A stretch of DNA of 64,000 nucleotides from Clostridium sp. M62/1. GTDB lineage: Bacteria > Bacillota > Clostridia > Lachnospirales > Lachnospiraceae. A program made the position numbers and the translations under genes. Below are positions 24,299 through 32,951 of this stretch, piece after piece. Location of the stretch: assembly GCF_020736365.1 (NCBI RefSeq), contig NZ_CP085988.1, forward strand, positions 236,501-300,500, read 5' to 3'. The stretch's first letter is position 1; the number at the start of each line of letters is the position of its first letter. A model generated the notes under the pieces. It searched no databases. It was not told the origin of the DNA and saw only the letters and a list, made by a program, of their open reading frames with translations.

Positions 24299-25052
24299 AA
24301 CTAAAATTTTGAACTGCACTGCGGTACAGGAAGCGGAGAAAAACATGGTGTTTGCGGCCAGGCTCACCCAGCGGGGCCATAAGATCCATTCTATGGATGA
24401 CCTTCTGGCTCTTTATGAGAAAGGCTATACTTCCGAGACGGTCAAACGGATTGCCTCTCTGCCTCATCCCGCCGTACAGAAGTTTTCGGTTATCACGGTG
24501 GCGGTTGTGGGCGCCAGCAGGCGCTTTCTGGCGCAGATCACCCGGCACCAAAATGAAGTCAAATTTATCAGCGCGTCCCTGCAATACAGCAATTACGCGG
24601 GACAGGCCGATTTTGTGGTGCCTTATGAAATCCTTACGGCCAGCCAGTGGGTGCATGGTTTTTACCTAAAAAAATGCCGGGCTGCCATGGAGCATTACGC
24701 GGATATAGGAGCCTGTGGGATTTCCAGGGACGCCGCGGGGTACCTTGCCCCGCAGAGCCTCCGCAATGTGCTGATAATCAGCGCCACGCCTTACCAGTGG
24801 AAGCACATGATCGGCCAGCGGACTTGCCGCCGCAATACGGATGAAACACGCTTTGTCCTGCTGAAAATATGGGCGGACCTGTATGCGCTGGACCCGGAAC
24901 TATTTAGCCCGGAACTTGCCGGCCCCTTCTGCCAGCGGGAGGGATGTCTGGAAAAAGATATGTCCTGCGGCTGCCCGTGTGAAAAAGGGGCGCTGCCTCT
25001 TGACCTGCTGCGTCAGGACTATCCTGCCGCACTGGAAGGAGGCCGCCAGTGA
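24285..25052 (+). CDS. thyX-like: ThyX-like FAD-dependent thymidylate synthase with unusual motif
   Basis: About 255 residues. The N-terminal region (IETKILNCTAVQEAEKNMV), the ThyX-motif region (RHQNEVKFISASLQY, where typical enzymes have RHR) and a C-terminal SLRNVLIISATPYQWKHMIG...DETR follow the ThyX pattern; a Cys-rich tail (CQREGC...CGCPC) is extra. ThyX makes dTMP from dUMP using FAD and methylenetetrahydrofolate. No ATG/GTG/TTG lies at proper distance from the AAAGGAGG at 24268-24275; an ATC at 24285 does, and the first TTG (24309) has no ribosome site. The start is therefore uncertain. It is directly followed by dUTPase, whose product is its substrate. Confidence 0.7.
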   Translation: MNQIETKILNCTAVQEAEKNMVFAARLTQRGHKIHSMDDLLALYEKGYTSETVKRIASLPHPAVQKFSVITVAVVGASRRFLAQITRHQNEVKFISASLQYSNYAGQADFVVPYEILTASQWVHGFYLKKCRAAMEHYADIGACGISRDAAGYLAPQSLRNVLIISATPYQWKHMIGQRTCRRNTDETRFVLLKIWADLYALDPELFSPELAGPFCQREGCLEKDMSCGCPCEKGALPLDLLRQDYPAALEGGRQ

Positions 25053-25462
25053 AAATCAGGATCATTGATTTCGGGCTGCCGGAGAACCACCGTCCCCTCC
25101 GCTCCCACGCCAATGACGCCGGGGCGGATGTCTATATGCCATTTGACTGTACCCTGGAGCCTGGCGGGATCGCTAAAATCCCGCTGGGCTTTGGCCTGGA
25201 GGTGCCGGACGGCTATGCTGCCTATGTGTTCCCAAGGAGCAGCCTTGCGGCAAAAGGGGTGGTCTGTGAACTGCCCCCTGTGGATTCCGGCTACCGGGGC
25301 GAAATCCATGCCATTGTCAGCAATGTGGGAAATGAGGCCCGGACGCTTCCGAAAGATTCCAGGATCGGGCAGCTTATCATCATGCCCGTGGTGATCGCGG
25401 ACTTTGTAAATGACCTGGGCGGCGAACGCGGCAAGGGTGCTTTCGGCAGCACGGGGAAATAA
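25049..25462 (+). CDS. dut: dUTP diphosphatase (dUTPase)
   Basis: 137 residues, the usual length of trimeric dUTPases, with all five motifs visible: HANDAGADV, PRSSLAAKG, VDSGYRGEI, RIGQLIIMPV and the C-terminal GKGAFGSTGK. It hydrolyses dUTP to dUMP and pyrophosphate, keeping uracil out of DNA and feeding thymidylate synthase. The GTG start overlaps the stop of the ThyX-like gene by 4 bp, so the two are translationally coupled. Confidence 0.93.
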   Translation: MKIRIIDFGLPENHRPLRSHANDAGADVYMPFDCTLEPGGIAKIPLGFGLEVPDGYAAYVFPRSSLAAKGVVCELPPVDSGYRGEIHAIVSNVGNEARTLPKDSRIGQLIIMPVVIADFVNDLGGERGKGAFGSTGK

Positions 25463-25644
25463 CTTTTGTCTTTGTATAAATATTTTCTGTGTGGATAACT
25501 TAAAAATAAGGCCAGGTACTATACAGATGTAACCAATCCTATATAATATTGGTTATATCCGGGAGCAAAATACGATTTTAAACTGTTTTATTCCTTACAA
25601 AGAATAGAAAGTGGCCAGCCTCCCTTATATGTGACTGACCACTT

Positions 25645-25968
25645 CTACTTTTTGTTATTCAGTTCTTTCATAATGCCGAGGATGTAAGACATTGTTTTGA
25701 AATCCAGCTTCTTTGCCTCTGTGATAAATTCCTTTAAAGCGGCGGGATTCGGATTGCCTTCATCGAAAAATTCCTGTGGTGTTACGCCCAGGTATTCACA
25801 GATATAAAAGAAGGATTGCATAGAAGGAAGCGTTTTCTTGTTCTCCACGTTGTTGATATAGTTGTTGGCCTGTCCAAGCGACAGCGACATATCCCGTGCG
25901 GAAACACCCTTCTGCATCCTCAATTTTGCCAGCCTTTCCGGGACAAAATCTTCGTACACCATAGTCAC
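25645..25968 (-). CDS. XRE-family helix-turn-helix regulator
   Basis: 107 residues. An HTH_3 domain covers about 10-65 (LAKLRMQKGVSARDMSLSLG, NYINNVENKKTLPSM), with a short helical C-terminus (PAALKEFITEAKKL). It reads leftward, divergent from the SLOG gene, with CGCTAAAT direct repeats and a strong promoter in the shared region (25969-26112). It probably represses its own and the SLOG promoter. The 180 bp between its stop and dut hold no gene. Confidence 0.85.
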   Translation of the reverse strand: MTMVYEDFVPERLAKLRMQKGVSARDMSLSLGQANNYINNVENKKTLPSMQSFFYICEYLGVTPQEFFDEGNPNPAALKEFITEAKKLDFKTMSYILGIMKELNNKK

Positions 25969-26011
25969 CTCCCATTCTATAATAGATTGTACCTTACAGG
26001 CTGGCTCTATT

Positions 26012-26065
26012 CGCTAAATGAAAAGGGGTATTTGAGTTGACACGCTAAATATAACCTATTAAAAT
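26012..26065 (+). promoter_or_regulatory. Promoter of the SLOG gene with candidate XRE operators
   Basis: TTGACA (26037-26042), a 17-bp spacer and TAAAAT (26060-26065) form a near-consensus sigma-A promoter. CGCTAAAT occurs at 26012-26019 and again inside the spacer at 26043-26050, well placed for repression by the divergent XRE regulator. Confidence 0.65.
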
Positions 26066-26112
26066 AAGAGGTATGGTAGTTTTCAACTATCATCTGAAAG
26101 GGAGGCTGCAAC

Positions 26113-26640
26113 ATGAAAGAAAAAGTATGCGGAGTAACCGGACACCGGGAAATCCCCGCTGAATATATGGAGCAGGCAGAGCAAGGTCTGCGGCGCGAAA
26201 TCGAAAAAGCCATTGCGGACGGCTATACTTACTTTATTTCCGGTTTTGCTGACGGTGCAGATCAGCTATTTGCCGGGATTGTTCTGGAAAAGGCCAAAGA
26301 TAATCCGGCGCTGCGCCTGGAGGCGGCGATTCCTTACCGCAACCGCTATAAGCGGCTGATGGAGGACGAGCGGACCAGGGCCATGCTGGAGGCATGTGCG
26401 AAGGTCGAGGTTATCAGCGAAGAATGGGCTTCCAATGTCTATATGAAGCGCAACCGCTATATGGTAGGCCAGGCAGACCGGGTGATCGCTGTCTATGATG
26501 GGCGGGAAAAAGGCGGCACAGTGTCCACGATCCGCATGGTTCACGCCCAGCGGAAAGAAATGCGGGAGATCCCTGTGGGACCTTATCTTCCTGAAAGAAT
26601 GATAAATCTTGGATATTTCAGGAATACTTCGGGTAGATAA
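26113..26640 (+). CDS. SLOG (YpsA/DUF1273-like) family protein
   Basis: 175 residues with a Rossmann-like start (VCGVTGHREIP), ISGFADGADQLFAG and a late VGQADRVIAVYDG motif with GGT, the layout of SLOG nucleotide- or ligand-binding proteins such as YpsA. The family is widespread on ICEs and some members sense nucleotide-derived signals; the exact role here is unknown. AAAGGGAGGC precedes ATG 26113, and a strong promoter lies at 26037-26065. Confidence 0.8.
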   Translation: MKEKVCGVTGHREIPAEYMEQAEQGLRREIEKAIADGYTYFISGFADGADQLFAGIVLEKAKDNPALRLEAAIPYRNRYKRLMEDERTRAMLEACAKVEVISEEWASNVYMKRNRYMVGQADRVIAVYDGREKGGTVSTIRMVHAQRKEMREIPVGPYLPERMINLGYFRNTSGR

Positions 26641-26707
26641 GGATTTGTCAGTGTGGTAAAATAAGAAACATAAGTGGACAAATCCGTAATTTGGGGAGAT
26701 GTTATTT

Positions 26708-27142
26708 ATGGAAATAAAAAAAATAGATGAAATTCAAATTACCAACGCCATTGACCTAATTTGGTCAACATTTCTACAATTTGAAGCTCCTGATTATTCA
26801 GAGGAAGGTATTCAGTCATTCAAAGATTTTATAGATAATAAAGAAATACTTAAAACTTTAGAATTTTGGGGAGCGTACGATAATAAAGAGTTAAAAGGCG
26901 TTATTGCTACAAACGATAACCGAAAACATATTTGTTGTTTCTTCGTTAAAGCCCAGTATCATAGACAAGGTATTGGTAGAAAACTTTGGGAATATCTTCG
27001 TGAAAATAGTCAAAGTAAAGTCATTACAGTTAATTCTTCTCCGTATGCGGTTCCTGTCTATCATAAGTTGGGCTTTGTGGACTTGGACATTGAACAAGTA
27101 TCTGATGGTATGAGATACACCCCTATGAAATATGAGCGTTAA
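26708..27142 (+). CDS. GNAT-family N-acetyltransferase
   Basis: 144 residues. The acetyl-CoA-binding motif is visible (VKAQYHRQGIGRKLWEYL), followed by NSSPYAVPVYHKLGF near the C-terminus. ATG 26708 is preferred over an in-frame ATG at 26699 because GGGGAG then sits at proper distance. The gene is clearly AT-richer than its neighbours and is bounded downstream by two terminators, suggesting separately acquired cargo. The substrate cannot be read from sequence. Confidence 0.85.
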   Translation: MEIKKIDEIQITNAIDLIWSTFLQFEAPDYSEEGIQSFKDFIDNKEILKTLEFWGAYDNKELKGVIATNDNRKHICCFFVKAQYHRQGIGRKLWEYLRENSQSKVITVNSSPYAVPVYHKLGFVDLDIEQVSDGMRYTPMKYER

Positions 27143-27180
27143 ATCCAAAGTTGTCAAATAAAACTGAATACCGTGAGCTT

Positions 27181-27205
27181 ACGCCGCAGATCCTTTCTGC
27201 GGCGT
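27181..27205 (+). terminator. Terminator after the acetyltransferase gene
   Basis: Perfect 10-bp arms ACGCCGCAGA (27181-27190) and TCTGCGGCGT (27196-27205) with a short T tail. Confidence 0.75.
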
Positions 27206-27222
27206 TTTGCTATATAACCCTG

Positions 27223-27256
27223 GCGCAAAGGTATTCTTATCCCTTTGCGCTTTTTT
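27223..27256 (+). terminator. Second terminator, just before the DUF3789 gene
   Basis: Arms GCGCAAAGG (27223-27231) and CCTTTGCGC (27242-27250) followed by six T. Confidence 0.7.
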
Positions 27257-27286
27257 CATATTCAAAATCCAAAGGAGGTGTGGCAC

Positions 27287-27430
27287 ATGTGGGGCGCAGT
27301 ATCACATTTTCTGTCTTTCACGCTTGGCACAATCGCAGGCGTAACTTTGATGTGTCTGCTGCAGGCCGGAAGGCAGGCAGACGAGCAATTTACAAAATTC
27401 TTTGATAAAAAGGGAGGTTCGGACGAATGA
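27287..27430 (+). CDS. DUF3789-like single-pass membrane protein
   Basis: 47 residues beginning MWGAVSHFLSFTLGTIAGVT; one membrane helix (about 3-25) and a short charged tail. AAAGGAGGTG at 27271-27280 marks the start. It overlaps the start of topB by 4 bp (ATGA). Such proteins are regularly found just upstream of ICE topoisomerase genes; function unknown. Confidence 0.75.
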   Translation: MWGAVSHFLSFTLGTIAGVTLMCLLQAGRQADEQFTKFFDKKGGSDE

Positions 27431-28847
27431 AGTTAGTGATAGCCGAAAAGCCCAGCGTGGCCCAATCTTTGGCCGCAGTGCTGGGAGCAAAGGAGAAAAA
27501 AGATGGGTATCTGGAGGGCGGCGGTTGGCTGGTGTCCTGGTGCGTGGGCCATCTGGTGGAGCTGGCCCAACCGGAAGTCTATGGGGAGCAGTATGCCAAA
27601 TGGCGGTATGCGGATCTGCCTATCCTTCCCACCCATTGGAAATATGATGTGGCAAAGGATAAGAAAAAGCAGCTTGGCGTCCTGCGCCGTTTGATGGAGG
27701 ATAAACGTGTGGACGCTGTGGTGTGCGCTACCGATGCTGGCCGGGAAGGTGAACTGATCTTCCGGCTGGTCTATCAGCAGGCCGGGTGCAGCAAACCTAT
27801 TCTCCGGCTCTGGATCAGCTCTATGGAGGACGCGGCTATCCGTGATGGATTTGAACACCTGCGGCCCGGCGCCGACTATGATCTGCTTTATCAGGCGGCG
27901 CTCTGCCGGGCAGGGGCGGACTGGCTTGTGGGAATTAACGCCACCCGCCTTTTCTCTGTCCTGTATGGCGATACCTTGAATGTGGGCCGTGTAATGACGC
28001 CGACACTGGCGCTGATCGTCCAGCGGGAAGATGCGATCCGCTCTTTCCAAAGCAAACCTTTCTATGTGCCGGAACTCACCTGCGGAGGGTTTACCGCTGC
28101 CGGGGAGAAGCTGGAGGACAAAGCGGCTGCGGAGGCAATACAGACAGTTTGTGATGGAAAGCCTGCCGTTGTCTGCAAAGTGGAGCGGCAGAAAAAGACT
28201 GTCCAGCCGCCCCGCCTTTACGATTTAACTACGTTGCAACGGGCGTGCAACCGCTTGTATGGCTTCACTGCCCAACAGACCCTTGATTATTTACAAAGCC
28301 TGTATGAGAAAAAGTTGGCGACCTATCCGAGAACAGATAGCCAGTATATCACAGCGGATATGCAGGCCACAGTCGGCTCTCTGGCCCTGTGGCTGTGGCA
28401 GAATATGCCTTTTGGCAAGGACAGCACCACGGCGCCGGAGCTGGAAGGAATCATTGATGACAGCAAGGTAACGGACCACCATGCCATTCTCCCCACAGTG
28501 GAGATAGCCCGCACCGACCTGTCTGCTTTGCCTGCCGGTGAGCGGGATGTCCTGATGCTTCTTGCCTGCCGCCTTCTCTGTGCTACCGCCCAGCCCCACC
28601 GCTTTGAGGCGGTGCTGGCAGTTTTAGAGTCCGAGGGCCATACATTTACCGCCAAAGGGAAAACGATTCTGCATGAGGGATGGAAAGGCATTGAACAGGC
28701 TTTCCGTGCCAGCCTGAAACAAAAACAGCCGGAGGACGGTGACGAAAATACGTCTTGTCTGCCGGAGCTGAAAAAAGGACAGAGATTTGAAAAAGCTGCC
28801 GCCACGATCCGGGAAGGCAAAACCAGCCCGCCCAAGCACTACACCGA
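27427..28847 (+). pseudogene. topB: DNA topoisomerase III, 5' part (interrupted by IME2)
   Basis: First 473 codons of a type IA topoisomerase: TOPRIM domain at the start (MKLVIAEKPSVAQSLAAVLG, CATDAGREGELIF) and catalytic Tyr300 in TYPRTDS. The frame follows family sequence to KTSPPKHYT, then meets GA at 28846-28847 and enters IME2, where it would add VIFCERKEWIGIEERSSA and stop. The missing C-terminus resumes at 39359 in the same phase. The truncated product retains the catalytic core but lacks the zinc-ribbon tail. The enzyme relaxes or decatenates DNA and is a standard ICE gene. Confidence 0.92.
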
Positions 28848-28858
28848 TGTGATATTTT
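28846..28858 (+). other. attL of IME2 (GA crossover) with a -10-like element
   Basis: GA at 28846-28847 is the left junction. TATTTT at 28853-28858 is a -10-like hexamer just inside the element, with no -35 in the integrated state. Confidence 0.8.
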
Positions 28859-28901
28859 GTGAGCGTAAGGAGTGGATAGGAATTGAAGAAAGGAGTTCAG
28901 C

Positions 28902-30824
28902 ATGAGAAGAAAAAAAGATAAAAGCAATGGCATTACTGCTTTGTATGAAAGACTGTCTCGTGATGATGATAATGCTGGAGAGAGTAACAGTATAGTTCAT
29001 CAAAAGCAAATGCTTGAAGATTATGCTATGAAACATGGTTTTACGAATCTTGTTCATTTTACCGATGATGGTTGGAGTGGAGCGACCTTTGACAGACCTT
29101 CATGGAACAGACTTGTTGAAGGTGTTAAAAACGGAGAAATCACTGCCTGTATCTGCAAAGATATGTCCAGAATCGGCAGAGACCATTTGCAAGTAGGTTT
29201 TTTCACTGACATTCTGTTTAGAGAAAAGGAAGTTCGATTTATAGCAATCAATAATGGTATTGACAGTGACCGTCAAGAAACCAGTGAGTTTGCCCCTTTT
29301 CTGAATATCATGAATGAGTGGTTTGTCAGGGACACAAGTAAGAAAATTAAAGCTGTACTGAAATCCAGAGGTTCTTCCGGCAACGCTCATACAAGTAATA
29401 TCCCACCATACGGCTATTTGAAAGACCCCGAAAACCCCGACCATTGGATTATTGATGAAGAAGCTGCTGAAGTAGTCCGCAGAATTTATCGCATGACTAT
29501 TGAGGGAAAAGGACCTTATCAGATAGCAAGAGAACTTTCAGAAGAAAAAATTGAAAGACCATCTTATTATCTTGGCAAAAAGGGACTTGGAAATCATGCA
29601 AGCAACTATGACAAAGAAAATCCGTATATGTGGCGAGGAAATCAGGTTACTACTCTGATTGCCCGACCAGAGTATATCGGAAAGACTGTCAACTTCAGGA
29701 CATTCAAAAATTCCTATAAGGACAAAAAGACGAAAAGGGCAGATAAGGAAGATTGGGTGGTTTTTGATGATACACAAGAGCCTATTGTCGATGAAGAAAC
29801 ATGGCTGCTTGCTCAAAAGTTAAGACAGAATGTAAGAAAAGCAGATCCTATGGGCGAGCCTAATGTTCTGACCGGAAAGATTTACTGTGCTGATTGTGGT
29901 GCGCCGATGTATAATCACAGGCAGCGGAAAGGGCGAGAAAGAATATACTATACTGCCAAAGGCGAAAAAAGGACAAGTTATTCCAATCCGGCAGATTGTT
30001 ATGAATGTTCCACATATAATCTTGCTTATCAGAAGTATGACCGACATTGTACTTGCCACCATATTTCAACAAAAGCACTTAAAAGCATCATTCTGAAAAC
30101 CATACAGGAGACTTGCCATTATGTTTCTTTGAATGAGCGGGAGTTTGTTTATTCTCTGCAAGAAGAATCGGCGATGAAAGATATTGCTGTTTCTGAAACT
30201 GTAAAAAACCGCATTGAAAGAAATCAGAAGCGAGTTCACGAACTGGATATGCTTATCAGGAAAATCTATGAAGATAATGTGATTGGAAGATTGCCGGACA
30301 GACTTTTTCAGAGTATGCTTACTGATTATGAAAATGAGCAGAACGAGCTGAACAAGATTATTGAGACTGACACCGCTGATATGCAACGGATTATAGGCGG
30401 TCAAAATAATGTGGAGCGTTTTCTAAAGCTGGTTAAAAAGTATGAGAATATTACAGAACTTACTCCTGCCATGATAAATGAATTTATCGACAAAATTCTG
30501 GTTCACGAGCCACAAGGAAAAGGTGCAGACCGCACCACAGAGGTGGAGATATATCTTAACTATGTCGGGCAATTTCAAGTACCTGTGGAGCAGCATGAAC
30601 CAACAGAGGAAGAAAGGATTGCTGCTGAAAAAGAGGCGGAACGACTTCGCAGAAAACGAGAATCCAATCGTAAGTATATGAAAAAGATTCGTGAGAAATC
30701 AAAAGAATTTGCGGAGCATGAGCGTATAGCAGAAGAAAAAAGTTCTGATAGCAATGTGTGTGTTGAACAGAACGTCACAAGCAAATCAAATCGGCAAAAA
30801 GTGAAAGGAGAAAAAATAGCATGA
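28902..30824 (+). CDS. tnpX-like: Large serine recombinase (TnpX/TndX-like)
   Basis: 640 residues, complete. The catalytic domain has Ser19 in YERLSRDD and KDMSRIGRDHLQVG; then come the recombinase domain, a zinc ribbon (CADCG...CYECS...CTCHH), a coiled coil, the DUF4368 tail (MINEFIDKILVH...EIYLNYVGQFQVP) and a charged C-terminus. It excises and integrates IME2 with GA crossovers, without duplicating the target. It begins 55 bp inside the left end; in the circular form a promoter assembled from both ends would drive it. AAAGGAG precedes the ATG. It overlaps the tnpV-like gene by 4 bp. Confidence 0.95.
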   Translation: MRRKKDKSNGITALYERLSRDDDNAGESNSIVHQKQMLEDYAMKHGFTNLVHFTDDGWSGATFDRPSWNRLVEGVKNGEITACICKDMSRIGRDHLQVGFFTDILFREKEVRFIAINNGIDSDRQETSEFAPFLNIMNEWFVRDTSKKIKAVLKSRGSSGNAHTSNIPPYGYLKDPENPDHWIIDEEAAEVVRRIYRMTIEGKGPYQIARELSEEKIERPSYYLGKKGLGNHASNYDKENPYMWRGNQVTTLIARPEYIGKTVNFRTFKNSYKDKKTKRADKEDWVVFDDTQEPIVDEETWLLAQKLRQNVRKADPMGEPNVLTGKIYCADCGAPMYNHRQRKGRERIYYTAKGEKRTSYSNPADCYECSTYNLAYQKYDRHCTCHHISTKALKSIILKTIQETCHYVSLNEREFVYSLQEESAMKDIAVSETVKNRIERNQKRVHELDMLIRKIYEDNVIGRLPDRLFQSMLTDYENEQNELNKIIETDTADMQRIIGGQNNVERFLKLVKKYENITELTPAMINEFIDKILVHEPQGKGADRTTEVEIYLNYVGQFQVPVEQHEPTEEERIAAEKEAERLRRKRESNRKYMKKIREKSKEFAEHERIAEEKSSDSNVCVEQNVTSKSNRQKVKGEKIA

Positions 30825-31204
30825 CAGAATTGAAATCACGAATCCATGACAAAAGCAACGGTCTGGACTATGTTCTTGTGGGCGATTACTATGTGCCGGA
30901 CTTGAAGCTACCGGAGGAACACCGCCCTATCGGTATGTGGGGCAGACTGCACAGGACATATTTGGAGCAGTACCGCCCTACAAGGTTCTCTGCCCTCTGT
31001 TTATCCGGCGAACTGCATACTTACCTTGCTGACCTGGACGAACAGGCAACGGAAAGGTGCAGCCTTATCATTGAGCAGATGAAACAAGCCGAGGGCGTGA
31101 CCGAAACCATGAAAGCAGACAATCAGATGTTGTGGGTACAGTCCATGAACTCTATCCGTAACCGAGCCGAAGAAATCATCAGACAGGAAATGATTTACTG
31201 CTGA
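30821..31204 (+). CDS. tnpV-like: TnpV-like transposon-encoded protein
   Basis: 127 residues with the TnpV-type segments LKLPEEHRPIGMWGRLHRTY and YRPTRFSALCLSGELHTYL. In Tn4451 the tnpV gene also follows the recombinase gene. Its function is not established; because it is coupled by an ATGA overlap, a recombination accessory or directionality role is possible. Soluble, no membrane segment. Confidence 0.8.
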   Translation: MTELKSRIHDKSNGLDYVLVGDYYVPDLKLPEEHRPIGMWGRLHRTYLEQYRPTRFSALCLSGELHTYLADLDEQATERCSLIIEQMKQAEGVTETMKADNQMLWVQSMNSIRNRAEEIIRQEMIYC

Positions 31205-31313
31205 TTTTATCAAGTCCAAAACCAACAAATTTGTATCGTAAACGAAGCGACAGGTATTTCCTTATGAAGTGTCTGTCGCTTTTCATTTATCAAACTTTAA
31301 GGAGGAAAACACA

Positions 31314-31562
31314 ATGAAGATGAACCGGAATGAAATGGAAGCCCTTTATGCCTTTGGCTGTCCGAACCTGAAAGCAACTGTCGAGCGTTTGCGTATGGTA
31401 GCTGCCCTTGCACCCGATCCAGTGGCGAAGAAGCTGTTTTATATGCTTTCCGTCAAGCTGAGTGCTGAGGGTGTTGAAAGGTGGTATCGCTGCTTTTACT
31501 GCAAGCTGCGTGTGTTGAAAAACCATAGGGAGGGCTGCTATGACGAGACTGACGAAGATTGA
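31314..31562 (+). CDS. Small conserved mobile-element protein
   Basis: 82 residues beginning MKMNRNEMEALYAFGCPNLK, with LSAEGVERWYRCFYCKLRV and an acidic end. AAGGAGG at 31299-31305 sets the start. It overlaps the next gene by 23 bp. I do not recognise a named family. Its position after tnpV is shared with many Tn4451-like elements as far as I recall, so it is probably backbone rather than cargo. Confidence 0.6.
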   Translation: MKMNRNEMEALYAFGCPNLKATVERLRMVAALAPDPVAKKLFYMLSVKLSAEGVERWYRCFYCKLRVLKNHREGCYDETDED

Positions 31563-31830
31563 GAAAGAAACAATCGTTCTCTTTAATGAGGGCGAGGACA
31601 AGGCAAATATCTACACCCACAACGCCGGATTGAAAAAGAGGTTGGCTGCTTTTGCTAAGAAGTACCCTGACCTTTGCCGACTGGAAAAATCCAATGTTCA
31701 AGGCGGTGTTTCTTATGAGCTGGCAAAGTCCCGTCTGTCTATCCGTTTCCTGCCGCCTTACAGTGAGGAACGCAGACAGAAAGCCAGCGAATATGCGAAA
31801 AAGCATGGGCTGAACAGCCAGCAGGGATAA
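31540..31830 (+). CDS. Small conserved mobile-element protein
   Basis: 96 residues, basic and helical (MTRLTKIEKETIVLFNEGED, YTHNAGLKKRLAAFAKKYPD). It is translationally coupled to the preceding gene, whose AGGGAGGG sits just before its ATG. No domain recognised. The Lys/Arg-rich composition fits DNA binding, but this is speculation. It is the last backbone gene before payload array A. Confidence 0.55.
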   Translation: MTRLTKIEKETIVLFNEGEDKANIYTHNAGLKKRLAAFAKKYPDLCRLEKSNVQGGVSYELAKSRLSIRFLPPYSEERRQKASEYAKKHGLNSQQG

Positions 31831-31903
31831 TGTGATAATCAGGGCTGATATGCGGTTAAAATGTCAGGTGCAGACCTGATGTTTTGACCGTTGCCTATCG
31901 CCT

Positions 31904-31951
31904 GTGAGGAAAGTATCGGGGACTATGGATTTTGCGGAAATGTGCGTTACA
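31904..31951 (+). repeat. Repeat R1, copy 1 (array A)
   Basis: 48 bp, starting GTGAGGAAAGTATC. It matches 32809-32856 with one mismatch and lies ahead of the first array A payload gene. Confidence 0.85.
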
Positions 31952-31985
31952 AGGCTTGAACAGGAACTCTGTACACAAAATTTTT

Positions 31986-32017
31986 TCTTCCATTCTTTAA
32001 GTTGATGAAGTATAATG
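31986..32017 (+). promoter_or_regulatory. Repeat R4, copy 1: shared payload promoter
   Basis: 32 bp, ending in TATAAT (32011-32016). It matches 35383-35414 and 36205-36236 with one mismatch. It precedes three of the four payload genes of IME2 and so probably gives them common expression. The -35 match is weak. Confidence 0.65.
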
Positions 32018-32094
32018 AGATATGAAAAATTGAGGTTTTTAATACTCGATTTCAAACAATCATTTTTATATAGCTGGAACTATGGAGGGCAAAA

Positions 32095-32664
32095 ATGAAT
32101 AATTTTTTACGAATGTGTTTTAATATAATTACACAAATAGGTCCCTATTTAGTTGTACTTCTTCTTTTGAAATATCTTGTAAATCTTCAACAAAAGAGAG
32201 CTAAAGAACGAGAGGAAGAACAGAAAAAGGGAATAATTAGAACGCATTATACAATAAAAACAGAGAAATTCCTTGTCGTGGCATTTATCGTAGGTACAAT
32301 ATTTTTTGCTTGTTGTACGGCTATGAGTCTTAGGGAAAAAGAAGATATGTTTGTCATTTGTATATTTGGAATATTTTTTTTAGTAGGCATAAGCGGAATA
32401 GTCAATATGGTAATGTGGAAACTGGAAGTGAACGGAGATGAAATCACATGGCGTTCAACTTTTGGCAGAAAGAGAACTTTTCACTTTGAAGACATTACCT
32501 ATTGCGAGAGAAAGAAAGGTTCTATGCGTGTATATGTAAATGGAGAAAAATTATTTACCATTGATAGTAATATTGACAAAGAAGAATTTATGGAGGATAT
32601 AGAGAGAAGAAGAATCCCTGTAAAATCTTACTGGGCAAATCAGCATAAGAAAAATCGTAAATGA
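32095..32664 (+). CDS. Payload A1: membrane protein with PH-like cytoplasmic domain
   Basis: 189 residues. Three hydrophobic segments (about 12-27, 60-80, 86-105) are followed by a soluble domain (about 110-185: VNGDEITWRSTFGRKRTFHF, EDITYCERKKG, GEKLFTIDSN) resembling the bacterial PH-like DUF6560 type. It is AT-rich, with GGAGGGC before the ATG and its own repeat-borne promoter and terminator. Function unknown; it is one of four interchangeable-looking small envelope genes in the element. Confidence 0.7.
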   Translation: MNNFLRMCFNIITQIGPYLVVLLLLKYLVNLQQKRAKEREEEQKKGIIRTHYTIKTEKFLVVAFIVGTIFFACCTAMSLREKEDMFVICIFGIFFLVGISGIVNMVMWKLEVNGDEITWRSTFGRKRTFHFEDITYCERKKGSMRVYVNGEKLFTIDSNIDKEEFMEDIERRRIPVKSYWANQHKKNRK

Positions 32665-32692
32665 CATAGATTTTATAACAGTACGATGTTAG

Positions 32693-32770
32693 ACAACTGA
32701 ATATGACCGTTAAGGTCAGGTGAAGAAACCGATGTATTGAGCGTAAAGCGATCATGCGTCGGTTTTTCTT
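32693..32770 (+). repeat. Repeat R2, copy 1, containing a terminator
   Basis: 78 bp, matching 33725-33802 with one mismatch. It contains AAACCGA ... TCGGTTT followed by T, a terminator after payload A1. Confidence 0.85.
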
Positions 32771-32808
32771 ATTTCATGAGCTGACAGAATTCCGACTGTA
32801 TATCACCC

Positions 32809-32856
32809 GTGAGGAAAGTATCGGGGACTATGGATTTTGCAGAAATGTGCGTTACA
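32809..32856 (+). repeat. Repeat R1, copy 2 (array A)
   Basis: Second copy of the 48-bp repeat found at 31904-31951; it starts the second cassette. Confidence 0.85.
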
Positions 32857-32889
32857 GGTAAGTAAAAAAACTACTTGATAGAGTGTAAA

Positions 32890-32918
32890 TTGAATTGTTC
32901 ATATCGGTATGATATAAT
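32890..32918 (+). promoter_or_regulatory. Promoter of payload A2
   Basis: TTGAAT (32890-32895), 17-bp spacer, TATAAT (32913-32918). Different from the shared R4 promoter of the other payloads. Confidence 0.7.
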
Positions 32919-32951
32919 TTACTGAAATGAAGCAAGAAGGTGGACTTTTGT

